Shown in pieces: positions 28,833 through 36,887 of a stretch of DNA of 64,000 nucleotides. The notes beneath the pieces were generated by a model. The model did no database searches and had not been told where the DNA came from. It was given only the letters and a program-made list of their open reading frames with translations. How positions within the stretch are numbered: the stretch's first letter is position 1; each line of letters starts with the position of its first letter. Where the stretch lies: assembly GCA_028718525.1 (NCBI GenBank), contig JAQULP010000003.1:87897-151896 (forward strand), written 5' to 3'. The DNA comes from Sulfuricurvum sp. Its GTDB lineage: Bacteria > Campylobacterota > Campylobacteria > Campylobacterales > Sulfurimonadaceae. The position numbers and the translations under genes were made by a program.

Positions 28833-29328
28833 AGCCCTTTTTCTTGACCGCGACGGTGTTGTTAACGTCGAGAAAAATTACCTTCACAAAATTGAGGATT
28901 TTGAACTGGTGGACGGTATTGTAGAGGTATGCCGGCGCTATCAAGATCAAGGGTATCTGATCATCATTGTGACGAATCAATCGGGAATCTCCCGAGGCTA
29001 TTATAGTGAGGAAGATTTTGCCCTGTTAAGTCAATGGATGGTGGAACATTTTAAAGACTTCGGTATCACCATCACCCATATTTACCATTGTCCCCATCAT
29101 GAGAGTATTGACGGTGCCTGCGAGTGCCGTAAGCCTGAGCCGGGGATGTTCCTGAACGCACATAAAGAGTATGGCCTCTCCATGGCCTCTTCGGTCATGA
29201 TCGGGGATAATGAACGGGATATTGAAGCCGCTTTGAAAGCGGGAGTGGGGATGAATATCCTCCTTTCCCCGAATGCCCCCTCATCACAAGCAGATAAAAT
29301 TATCCATTCGCTGCGGGAGCTTCTTTGA
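28825..29328 (+). CDS. gmhB: D-glycero-D-manno-heptose 1,7-bisphosphate 7-phosphatase (TTG start)
   Basis: The 167-residue HAD phosphatase removes the 7-phosphate in ADP-heptose synthesis. It shows the FLDRDGVVN motif with both aspartates, the VTNQSGI loop and the zinc loop CPHHESIDGACECRKP with the expected Cys/His ligands. GGAGG at 28815-28819 lies five bases before a TTG at 28825, which makes the protein start LRKALFLDRDG; no ATG is available nearby. It overlaps gmhA by 8 nt. Confidence 0.9.
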   Translation: MRKALFLDRDGVVNVEKNYLHKIEDFELVDGIVEVCRRYQDQGYLIIIVTNQSGISRGYYSEEDFALLSQWMVEHFKDFGITITHIYHCPHHESIDGACECRKPEPGMFLNAHKEYGLSMASSVMIGDNERDIEAALKAGVGMNILLSPNAPSSQADKIIHSLRELL

Positions 29329-29807
29329 TGCGTATACTCAACACCGGCGGTACGTTTAACAAGCGGTATGATCCTGTTAAAGGGGAACTGTTTGTCCCTA
29401 AAGATAATGCGGCCGTTGATTCCATCCTCCAATCTCTCGTGATTCCGATTTTTGTTGAGGGGATAGTGTATAAAGACTCGTTAGAGATGGATCATGACGA
29501 CCGTTCTGCACTGGCAGATGCCATTGCCTCCTGTAAGGAACGGATCGTTATCGTTGTCCACGGTACCGATACCATGGGTGTGAGTGCCGAATACGTTTCC
29601 GGTTTCGGGATGGAGAAAGTGATTGTATTCACCGGAGCCATGATCCCCTTTAGTATCGATCCTATTGAAGCAACGGCCAATCTTGCGATGGCAATCGCGT
29701 ATGCGCACACCGTTTCAAACGGTGTTTACATCGTCATGCAAGGGGTTATGGGAGAATACGGCCGCGTGAAAAAAAATAAAACGGCAGGGAAGTTTGAATA
29801 TGTCTAA
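29328..29807 (+). CDS. Asparaginase N-terminal-domain-only protein
   Basis: The protein is about 159 residues and covers only the N-terminal domain of type I/II L-asparaginases, normally about 330 residues. Both catalytic threonine regions are present (LNTGGTFNKRYDP and VVHGTDTMG), as is GAMIPFSIDPIEATANL. The C-terminal domain that completes the active site in the dimer is absent. The ATG overlaps the gmhB stop by 1 nt, and the gene's own end overlaps ccoI by 8 nt. The flanking genes are intact, so this is a settled gene, not a fresh deletion. True substrate unknown. Confidence 0.75.
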   Translation: MRILNTGGTFNKRYDPVKGELFVPKDNAAVDSILQSLVIPIFVEGIVYKDSLEMDHDDRSALADAIASCKERIVIVVHGTDTMGVSAEYVSGFGMEKVIVFTGAMIPFSIDPIEATANLAMAIAYAHTVSNGVYIVMQGVMGEYGRVKKNKTAGKFEYV

Positions 29808-32193
29808 AGTCAAATGCGATCATTGTCATTTGGAATTTACCGATGACGTGATGATTCATGACGGGGAGTACCGTTTTTGCTGTAAAGGGTGTCAGGGGAT
29901 TTTCCATCTTCTCAAGGATGAGGGGCTGGAGAGCTTTTATTCCAAAATGGGGGATACGACTCTCTCTCCGCCGACGGATCAATTTGAGGCAAGCAGCAAT
30001 TTTGATACGCCCGCGTTTACTGAGCGTTTTGTCACGACAACCAAAGAGAATCTTCTCCAGGTCTCTTTGGTGATTGAAGGGATCCACTGTGCGGCATGCG
30101 TTTGGCTGAATGAAAAAGCGCTTCACCGAATGGAGGGCGTTATCGAAGCACACATTAACTACACGAACAATAAAGCCCGTATTACCTGGAACCCGGATAG
30201 CGTTAAGCTCTCGGCCATCATCGATATGATTCGGGCTATCGGGTATAACGCATTTCCTTATGATGCATCGCTGCAAGAGGTACGGGCGAACAAGGAGCGA
30301 AAAGAGTATTATCTCCGTATGGCGGTTGCTACTTTTGCGACGATGAACATGATGTGGATTGCCGTAGCACAGTACGCCGGTTATTTCACCGGTATCACAC
30401 AAGACATCAAAACAATCCTCAATGTCGCCGAGTGGTTTTTAGCGACGCCGGTATTGTTTTACAGCGGATGGGTCTTTTATCGAGGAGCCTATTACGGGCT
30501 GAAAAATCGTTCGGTGACGATGGATCTCCTTGTCGTTACCGGATCGAGTCTGGCCTATCTGTATTCCATTTATATCACCCTTTTTGAAAAAGGGGAAGCT
30601 TATTTTGATTCGGTGGCGATGATTATCACCTTCGTATTGTTCGGAAAATTTCTCGAAGTGCTTAGCCGTAAAAATGCTGCGGATACGCTCGATATTATCG
30701 GTAAACATATTCCGCGTGAAGTGAGTATTATCGAAGATGAAACCATCCGTACCGTTGATGTCAATGAGGTCAAAGTCGGTGACGTCATTGTTATCCGAAG
30801 CGGTGAACGTGCGGCAATAGACGGAGAGGTGCTAAGCGGAGAGGGGAGTTTTGACGAATCCAACCTTACCGGTGAATCTGAACCGATTTTTAAACGTCAA
30901 GGGGACCGAATCATCAGCGGGACAACCAGTATTGATGCCTTGATCCATTACCGTTCAACAAAAGATTTCGCCCATTCCACCCTGTCAAATTTAGTGAATC
31001 TCCTGGAAAATGCGATGGCGCAAAAACCCTCTATCGAACAGCTGGCCAATCGGTTGTCGCAACATTTTTCCTCAACCATCCTCTTTTTAGCCATTGCAAC
31101 GTTTTGGAGTTGGTTTTTTTGGCCCCACAGTTTTGACCGTTCCCTCATGGTCGGGATTTCGGTCATCATTATTGCCTGTCCCTGCGCATTAGCCCTTGCT
31201 ACACCCGTAGCCACTCTGGTCGGATTGGCTTTGGGGGCAAAAAGGGGCATTCTCTTCAAATCGGCGGCACAAATTGAGACGATGGCTAAAGCGACGATGG
31301 TTGTTCTGGATAAAACGGGAACCATTACCCAAGGACGGCCGGAAGTCGTCTATGCCAACCTCTTTCACCCTTTTGAAAAAGGTGTATTGTATACACTGGT
31401 CTCTTCGTCCAAACACCCGATTAGCCGGGGGATCATGGAATATTTGGAGCGAACCGAAGAAGCTATGGAGACTGGGGTAATCGAAGAGGCGCGTGAAATT
31501 CCGGCCCGCGGTATGGTAGGACGATCCGATGGGATGATGGTAGCCGGAGGGAATGCCCTTTTGATGCAGGAACTCGGGATTGAGGTGACGTTATCAAGTG
31601 ATCAAAGCCTTTTTTACTATGCGGTCGATAACGTGCTGGTCGGGGTATATGAATTACGCGATCTCCCTAAAGAGAAAGCCTACGCGTCTATCGAGAGATT
31701 GAAAAAATCCGATCTCCGAGTCGTGATGCTGACGGGCGATCATGAAGCGGCGGCGCAAAGGGTAGCGCAGGAGGTGGGGATTGATGAGATACATTCCCAT
31801 CTGACTCCCGAGGGAAAAGCGGCGTTTATCGAACAGGCTCATCGTGATGGACATATTATTGTTATGGCGGGGGATGGGGTTAACGATTTATTGGCTCTGG
31901 CTGCCGCCGATATTGCTATCGCAATGGGAAATGGGAGCGATATCGCCATCGAAGTGAGCGATGTCGTTTTGATGAACGATTCTCTTCCATCGCTCTCCGA
32001 AGCGTTTGGAATCAGCCGTAAAACCTATGGCTTGATCAAGCAGAATCTTATCATTTCACTTTTTTATAATTCGGTTACGATTCCGTTGGCGATGATGGGA
32101 TATGTTATTCCGCTGATTGCAGCGATTTCGATGTCGGTAAGCTCGCTTTTGGTTGTGGGTAACTCGATGCGGGTCCGCTGGATGTATAAATAA
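29800..32193 (+). CDS. ccoI: Copper P-type ATPase for cbb3 oxidase assembly (CcoI/FixI)
   Basis: The 797-residue P1B-type ATPase moves copper for assembly of cbb3-type cytochrome c oxidase. The N-terminus has a cysteine-rich domain (CDHCH, CCKGC) typical of CcoI, then a heavy-metal domain with GIHCAAC (C97, C100). The core has the ACPCALALATP channel motif, DKTGTIT, TGE (DESNLTGESEP) and GDGVNDLLAL. AGGGA supports the ATG at 29800. The ccoS gene follows immediately, which confirms CcoI over an efflux CopA. Confidence 0.92.
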   Translation: MSKVKCDHCHLEFTDDVMIHDGEYRFCCKGCQGIFHLLKDEGLESFYSKMGDTTLSPPTDQFEASSNFDTPAFTERFVTTTKENLLQVSLVIEGIHCAACVWLNEKALHRMEGVIEAHINYTNNKARITWNPDSVKLSAIIDMIRAIGYNAFPYDASLQEVRANKERKEYYLRMAVATFATMNMMWIAVAQYAGYFTGITQDIKTILNVAEWFLATPVLFYSGWVFYRGAYYGLKNRSVTMDLLVVTGSSLAYLYSIYITLFEKGEAYFDSVAMIITFVLFGKFLEVLSRKNAADTLDIIGKHIPREVSIIEDETIRTVDVNEVKVGDVIVIRSGERAAIDGEVLSGEGSFDESNLTGESEPIFKRQGDRIISGTTSIDALIHYRSTKDFAHSTLSNLVNLLENAMAQKPSIEQLANRLSQHFSSTILFLAIATFWSWFFWPHSFDRSLMVGISVIIIACPCALALATPVATLVGLALGAKRGILFKSAAQIETMAKATMVVLDKTGTITQGRPEVVYANLFHPFEKGVLYTLVSSSKHPISRGIMEYLERTEEAMETGVIEEAREIPARGMVGRSDGMMVAGGNALLMQELGIEVTLSSDQSLFYYAVDNVLVGVYELRDLPKEKAYASIERLKKSDLRVVMLTGDHEAAAQRVAQEVGIDEIHSHLTPEGKAAFIEQAHRDGHIIVMAGDGVNDLLALAAADIAIAMGNGSDIAIEVSDVVLMNDSLPSLSEAFGISRKTYGLIKQNLIISLFYNSVTIPLAMMGYVIPLIAAISMSVSSLLVVGNSMRVRWMYK

Positions 32194-32218
32194 AAGATTT
32201 ACGTGAGGAGAAACGTTA

Positions 32219-32437
32219 ATGGATAGCTGGGTAATAGCCATGATGCTGGGTGCATCGTTGTTTTTAGGGGGGATCGCATTGGCGGCTTTTTTATGGGGTA
32301 TTAAAAACGGCCAGTTTGATGACGCAACCAAAATGATGAATCAGGTACAGTATGATGATGAAGCTGAGTTGAATGATGCAGCGAATCAACAACGCAAACA
32401 AGAAGCTGCCGGTAAAAAAGAGTATAAACCTGAATAA
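32219..32437 (+). CDS. ccoS: cbb3-type oxidase assembly protein CcoS
   Basis: The 72-residue protein has one N-terminal membrane segment (WVIAMMLGASLFLGGIALAAFLW) followed by the GIKNGQFDD motif that identifies CcoS, then a charged tail. GAGGAG precedes the ATG at 32219. It is 25 bp downstream of ccoI. Cytochrome oxidase structural genes (ccoNOQP) are not in this window. Confidence 0.92.
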   Translation: MDSWVIAMMLGASLFLGGIALAAFLWGIKNGQFDDATKMMNQVQYDDEAELNDAANQQRKQEAAGKKEYKPE

Positions 32438-32475
32438 AACGGATTTAGGAATGTAAAAAGGTGAAGAGCGGAAGG

Positions 32476-32495
32476 CTCACCGCATAGGCGGTGAG
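32476..32495. terminator. Bidirectional hairpin between ccoS and cytochrome c
   Basis: CTCACCGC-ATAG-GCGGTGAG is a perfect eight-base-pair stem with a four-base loop between the two convergent stop codons. Confidence 0.75.
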
Positions 32496-32503
32496 GAGAG
32501 GAA

Positions 32504-32800
32504 TTATTTGATTCCTGCGATGTAAGCAGCAGCAGCTTTCATATCAGCATCTGACATAGAAGCAACTTGACCTTTCATCAAAGCACCCATTCCAGCTTTG
32601 TTTTGAGTACCAGCTTTGTACGCTTTCAAAGAAGCTTCGATAACTGCAGCTGATTGACCTTTTACGATTGCTGATTTTCCAAGAGCAGCTTTTTCGAAAG
32701 AAGCACCGTGACAAGCAGCACATTTAGCTGTTAAAGCTTTACCATCAGCAGCCATCAATGATACACCAGCGAACAACATTGCAAGAGCAATTTTTTTCAT
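32504..32800 (-). CDS. Periplasmic monohaem cytochrome c (c553-like)
   Basis: The 98-residue precursor has a signal peptide (MKKIALAMLFAGVSLMAA) and a single haem motif CAACHG, with a likely axial methionine in GMGALMKGQVASMSD near the C-terminus. GGAG seven bases upstream supports the ATG at 32800. Its codons are unusually uniform (GCA, GCT, AAA), suggesting high expression. Campylobacter has a c553 gene in the same place beside ccoS. It is a likely electron donor to the cbb3 oxidase. Confidence 0.9.
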   Translation of the reverse strand: MKKIALAMLFAGVSLMAADGKALTAKCAACHGASFEKAALGKSAIVKGQSAAVIEASLKAYKAGTQNKAGMGALMKGQVASMSDADMKAAAAYIAGIK

Positions 32801-32828
32801 TTGTTTTCTCCATAAAAATTTGAATGCC

Positions 32829-32834
32829 ATTATA
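32829..32834 (-). promoter_or_regulatory. Putative -10 box of the cytochrome c gene
   Basis: TATAAT on the minus strand lies about 29 bases before the ATG at 32800, with AT-rich sequence upstream and no clear -35 box. The position gives a short leader of about 22 nt. Confidence 0.55.
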
Positions 32835-32925
32835 TTCCTATCAATCTTAAAGCACTCTAACTGTTTAACCTTTAATGAAGAGTTTGTTACAATATGATAC
32901 TACCTTTAGAGAAGGACATTAATCC

Positions 32926-33933
32926 ATGCGCTACAGTGATGTTGATTTAAATCGCAAAACCATTTTGATTACGGGAGGAGCGGGTTTTATCGGTTCCAAT
33001 CTCGCCTTTTATTTTCAGGAAAACTATCCCGATGCCCAGGTTGTGGTTCTTGACCTTTTCCGCTCGAATTTGACCCTTTCCAACGGTAATTTGAAAAGTT
33101 TCGGCCATTTTAAAAACCTTCTTGGGTTTAAAGGTGAAGTGATCAGCGGCGATATTAACGATAAAGCTCTCCTTGAATCGCTTCAAAAAAATTATAAATT
33201 CGATTATATTTTTCATGAAGCGGCTATTTCCGATACGACGGCGCTGGAACAGGATCTTATGATCCAGACGAACGTCAATGCGTTCAAAGATCTTCTCGAT
33301 ATGGCGGTAGCCCACGAAGCCAATATGATTTACGCCTCTTCGGGTGCTACTTACGGTGACGCGCAATCGCCTCAGCGTGTAGGTCGAGAAGCTCCCCAAA
33401 ACGTGTACGGTTTCTCAAAATTAATGATGGACCATTTGGCTCGGCAGTATGCGCAAAAGCATGATCACATCTCTATCGTCGGATTGCGTTATTTCAACGT
33501 TTACGGGCCGAGAGAATTTTTCAAAAACAAAACCGCTTCGATGGTGGTACAGTTCGGTCATCAGCTGTTGGCGGGGAAAAATCCGAAACTATTTGAAAAC
33601 TCCGACAAAATTCTGCGCGATTTCATCTATATCGAAGATATCATCCAAGCCAATGTCCTGGCGATGCACCCTAAAGAAAACGGCGTATTTAATGTCGGTA
33701 CGGGGAAAGCGCGATCGTTCCAATCGATGGTTGATATCCTCCAAAAAGAACTTGGGACCTCCTATACGTGTGAATATATTCCGAATCCGTATATCGGACG
33801 GTATCAATTTCATACGGAAGCCGATATCGAAACGACCCGAAACAGTTTGGGGTATGCTCCCCGCTATGAATTCGAAGAGGGGATTGCGGCATACGTACCG
33901 GAAATCAAACGTTTGTTTGAGCAGGAACTCTAA
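32926..33933 (+). CDS. hldD: ADP-L-glycero-D-manno-heptose 6-epimerase
   Basis: The 335-residue short-chain dehydrogenase-type epimerase makes the final ADP-heptose donor. The nucleotide-binding GGAGFIGSNLAFYF is at the start, followed by ASSGATYGD and the catalytic YGFSK. FKNKTASMVVQFGHQL and RDFIYIEDII are typical of HldD. Its stop overlaps the hldE start by 1 nt, so the two are translationally coupled. Confidence 0.93.
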   Translation: MRYSDVDLNRKTILITGGAGFIGSNLAFYFQENYPDAQVVVLDLFRSNLTLSNGNLKSFGHFKNLLGFKGEVISGDINDKALLESLQKNYKFDYIFHEAAISDTTALEQDLMIQTNVNAFKDLLDMAVAHEANMIYASSGATYGDAQSPQRVGREAPQNVYGFSKLMMDHLARQYAQKHDHISIVGLRYFNVYGPREFFKNKTASMVVQFGHQLLAGKNPKLFENSDKILRDFIYIEDIIQANVLAMHPKENGVFNVGTGKARSFQSMVDILQKELGTSYTCEYIPNPYIGRYQFHTEADIETTRNSLGYAPRYEFEEGIAAYVPEIKRLFEQEL

Positions 33934-35366
33934 TGAAAAAGTTAAATGAAACCCATCCCCATATCCTTGTTATCGGTGATTTGATGATCGACCATTATCT
34001 GTGGGGCGGATGTGAGCGTATCTCTCCCGAAGCTCCGGTTCAGGTGGTTGATATCGCCCGGGAGACAACGGTCCTCGGCGGTGCGGGAAACGTCATCAAT
34101 AATCTGGTTGCTCTAGGTGCTGCTGTCAGTGTCGGCGGTGTCATCGGTGACGATGAAAACGGCAAAGAGTTACGGGCAATGCTGTCGGAAATCGGTGTAA
34201 AGAGTGAGGGGCTGATTACTCAGCCTGAGCGTAAAACATCGAAGAAAAGCCGTATCATCGCGTCCAATCAACAAATCCTGCGCTACGATAAAGAGTCCAA
34301 AGAATCGATCGACAAGGGAAGCGAACGTGCCGTCATTTCGTATGTAATCGATGTAATCGACAGCTGCGATATCATCATCCTCTCCGATTACGGCAAAGGG
34401 GTGATTACCGATGCGGTTGCCGGCGGGGTAATCGCTGCGGCAAAAGCGGCGGGGAAAAAAGTACTCGTCGATCCGAAAGGGAAAGATTATCGGAAATATC
34501 GGGGTGCATATCTTCTTACTCCGAATAAAAAAGAGGCTTCCGAAGCGACGGGGATTGCCATTAAAGATGACAAGAGTCTTCAAAAAGCCCTCATTACTCT
34601 CAAAGAGACGTGTGCGCTGGAATGTTCAATGATTACCCTCTCCGAAGATGGAATCGCTATTTATGATCATGAAATGCGCCGTTTCCCGACGGTGGCTAAA
34701 GAGGTTTACGATGTCACCGGGGCGGGGGATACGGTTATCGCCTCCCTCTCTTTTGCCTTGAGCAACGGGTTGAGCATCGATGAAGCGGCACCGTTTGCGA
34801 ACCACGCCGCTGCGGTCGTTGTGGGTAAAATCGGTTCGGCTACCGTGACGCTGGCTGAAATCGACGCGTATGCTTCGAGCCTCCACCAAAGCACTTCGGA
34901 CATGCATATCAAAACCAAAGAGGAGATCTATCTTCTTGCCGATCGTCTGAAAGGGGAGGGGAAAAAAGTCGTATTCACCAACGGATGTTTCGACATTCTC
35001 CATGTCGGTCATGTGAAATATCTCCAAGAGGCAAAAAGTTACGGCGACGTCCTGATCGTAGGGCTTAACTCGGACAGTTCGGTACGTGAGCTCAAAGGGC
35101 CTACCCGTCCGGTGAATCCTGAAAATGACCGTGCCTATATTTTAGCCGCACTCGAATCGGTCGATTATGTCGTCATATTTAGTGAAGAGACCCCACATGA
35201 ATTGATCAAAAATATCGCACCCGATATATTGGTCAAGGGGGGGGATTACGAGGGTAAACAGGTTGTCGGAGCAGAATTTTCCAAAGAGCTTCGACTGGTA
35301 AAATTTGTAGACGGAAAAAGTACGACGGCTACCATCGAGAGAATTAACAAAGGACCTTTATGCTAA
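33933..35366 (+). CDS. hldE: Bifunctional heptose-7-phosphate kinase / heptose-1-phosphate adenylyltransferase
   Basis: The 477-residue protein has an N-terminal ribokinase-type domain (about 1-320; GGAGNVINNLVALGA, DVTGAGDTVIA) and a C-terminal nucleotidyltransferase domain with FTNGCFDILHVGHVKYLQEA (about 350-370) and the substrate-binding KGPTRPVNP segment. Both halves keep their catalytic motifs. It carries out two steps of ADP-heptose synthesis, between GmhA and GmhB, and after GmhB. Confidence 0.94.
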   Translation: MKKLNETHPHILVIGDLMIDHYLWGGCERISPEAPVQVVDIARETTVLGGAGNVINNLVALGAAVSVGGVIGDDENGKELRAMLSEIGVKSEGLITQPERKTSKKSRIIASNQQILRYDKESKESIDKGSERAVISYVIDVIDSCDIIILSDYGKGVITDAVAGGVIAAAKAAGKKVLVDPKGKDYRKYRGAYLLTPNKKEASEATGIAIKDDKSLQKALITLKETCALECSMITLSEDGIAIYDHEMRRFPTVAKEVYDVTGAGDTVIASLSFALSNGLSIDEAAPFANHAAAVVVGKIGSATVTLAEIDAYASSLHQSTSDMHIKTKEEIYLLADRLKGEGKKVVFTNGCFDILHVGHVKYLQEAKSYGDVLIVGLNSDSSVRELKGPTRPVNPENDRAYILAALESVDYVVIFSEETPHELIKNIAPDILVKGGDYEGKQVVGAEFSKELRLVKFVDGKSTTATIERINKGPLC

Positions 35367-35944
35367 AAAAATTACTATTAAGCGCTTTGATTTCAACGGG
35401 GGCATTTGCGGCACACCAATTGGAAGTCAATCTTAATGACAGAGAGTTGGAAGGGGGGCTTCGTTTGGATCTGGCCCGAATGGGGCAAGGGATGAACAAC
35501 ACCTATGTCGGTGTCCATTTTTTAAACGGAGACAATAATAACAGTACGGTCACCGATATCAATCCCCTTATGGAAGCTTCATTTTTAGTAATGCGTCCGG
35601 TTCGCGGCGTTCCTGGATTGGAATTCGGTATGGGGGTTAAAGGGGAATACGTACGTTTTGACAACACGAACTTTGGAGCTATTCCCCTCGGTGTCGAAGG
35701 GGAATTGAGATTGCCGGTCGATTTTATGCTCCCGGTTTTTGTCGGCGGTTCACTCTATTATGCCCCGAAAGCGTTATGTTTCGCAAAAGGGGAGAGCTAT
35801 TACGAATCACGCTTGCATATGGATATCGAACCGATAGACGACGGACGTCTTGAAATCGGATACCGACGGATTGATACCGATGTTCAAAACCGTAACGTTA
35901 CGTACAATGATGCCTGGTATTTTGGATTTAAATTAGCGTTTTAG
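35360..35944 (+). CDS. YfaZ-family outer-membrane beta-barrel protein
   Basis: The 194-residue protein has a signal peptide (MLKKLLLSALISTGAFA) and repeated amphipathic beta-strands ending in the aromatic WYFGFKLAF, typical of small outer-membrane barrels. The pattern (LEVNLNDRELEGGLRLDLA, NPLMEASFLVMRPV) fits the YfaZ family of unknown function. It overlaps the end of hldE by 7 nt. Its own end overlaps the convergent waaF by 17 bp, so the three reading frames are packed together. Confidence 0.75.
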   Translation: MLKKLLLSALISTGAFAAHQLEVNLNDRELEGGLRLDLARMGQGMNNTYVGVHFLNGDNNNSTVTDINPLMEASFLVMRPVRGVPGLEFGMGVKGEYVRFDNTNFGAIPLGVEGELRLPVDFMLPVFVGGSLYYAPKALCFAKGESYYESRLHMDIEPIDDGRLEIGYRRIDTDVQNRNVTYNDAWYFGFKLAF

Positions 35945-36887
35945 CCGCACGGATTACTTCTTCGGAAGTAATGCTTTTCATACACTCATGATGCCCCAAC
36001 GGGCACTCTCTTTTCATACACGGGGCACACTCCATATCGTGACGGACGATGATGCTTTTCGTGTTCATCCACTGTGAAGTCTCTTTATGGCGTGTCGGAC
36101 CGAAAATCGATACCGTCGGAACCTGGTAAGCTGCCGCTACATGCATCGGACCGCTGTCGTTGGTGATAAAAAGGCTCAGCCCTCCGAGATGACTGCATAA
36201 GGTTTCAACCGATGTTTTTCCTGCCAGATTGGTGATGGCAATCCCCCCAAGACGTGATTCGATATCTTTGGCCATTTCCACTTCATTCGGTCCACCGAAC
36301 AAGACGATATCAAAACGATCGCTTAAGGCGCGTGCCACCTCCGCAAATTTTTCGGGATACCACCGTTTGGCACTGCCGTATGTTGCCCCCGGATTGATAC
36401 CGAGGGTCGGACGCCCGTACGTGTGAGGCGGAATATGGAGTTTGAGCTTGCCGATAGCGAGGGGCTCTTGGCACAAGAGCTGGGCTATATCGCGGTATTG
36501 TTCACATAAATGGGAAGGGTGTGCCGGTTTCACCGTTTGGGTAAGGAAGAGATTCGAATGCCAGCTTGAACGCCCGACGGTGATCGAAGTACCGCTCCAA
36601 TAGAGGAGCAACGAGGAGTGGAGCTGATTGCGAAACGTGATGGCCATATCATGCGCTCCAAGCTCTTTGGCAAAACGGTAGGTGTTGAGGAAGCGGTTTC
36701 CCCCTTTTTTGGTTTCATCCACATAATAGCGGCTACACTGGGGATGATGTTTCAGTGCTTCACAGCTAACATACGAACCTACAATCGTGAGGCGGGCATT
36801 GGGGTGGCGCGCACACAGCGCTTCAATAGCGGGAGTGGCCATAACGGCATCCCCGAGCCAATTCGGAAGGATGACGAGAAGGGTCAT
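35928..36887 (-). CDS. waaF: LPS heptosyltransferase II (GT9)
   Basis: The 319-residue GT9 enzyme adds the second heptose to the LPS inner core. It begins TLLVILPNWLGDAVMATPAIEAL, the classic WaaF start. It has GINPGATYGSAKRWYPEKF and FITNDSGPMHVAAAYQVPTVSIFGPT in the donor-binding half, and a C-terminal cysteine cluster (CAPCMKRECPLGHHECM) common in WaaF. The start overlaps the end of the upstream glycosidase-like gene by 4 nt. Confidence 0.9.
   Translation of the reverse strand: MTLLVILPNWLGDAVMATPAIEALCARHPNARLTIVGSYVSCEALKHHPQCSRYYVDETKKGGNRFLNTYRFAKELGAHDMAITFRNQLHSSLLLYWSGTSITVGRSSWHSNLFLTQTVKPAHPSHLCEQYRDIAQLLCQEPLAIGKLKLHIPPHTYGRPTLGINPGATYGSAKRWYPEKFAEVARALSDRFDIVLFGGPNEVEMAKDIESRLGGIAITNLAGKTSVETLCSHLGGLSLFITNDSGPMHVAAAYQVPTVSIFGPTRHKETSQWMNTKSIIVRHDMECAPCMKRECPLGHHECMKSITSEEVIRAAKTLI

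Noticed and set aside
29328..29807. The asparaginase-like gene as a truncated pseudogene
   Set aside because: Start and stop overlap with both neighbours and both catalytic motifs are intact, so a stable short gene is more likely.
29746..30402. A 218-codon open frame on the minus strand opposite the start of ccoI
   Set aside because: It lies fully antisense to clear CcoI coding sequence, has low-complexity charged composition and no ribosome-binding site.
33449..33949. A 166-codon frame overlapping hldD on the same strand
   Set aside because: It is a +2 frame within a well-conserved epimerase and looks unlike a protein family.
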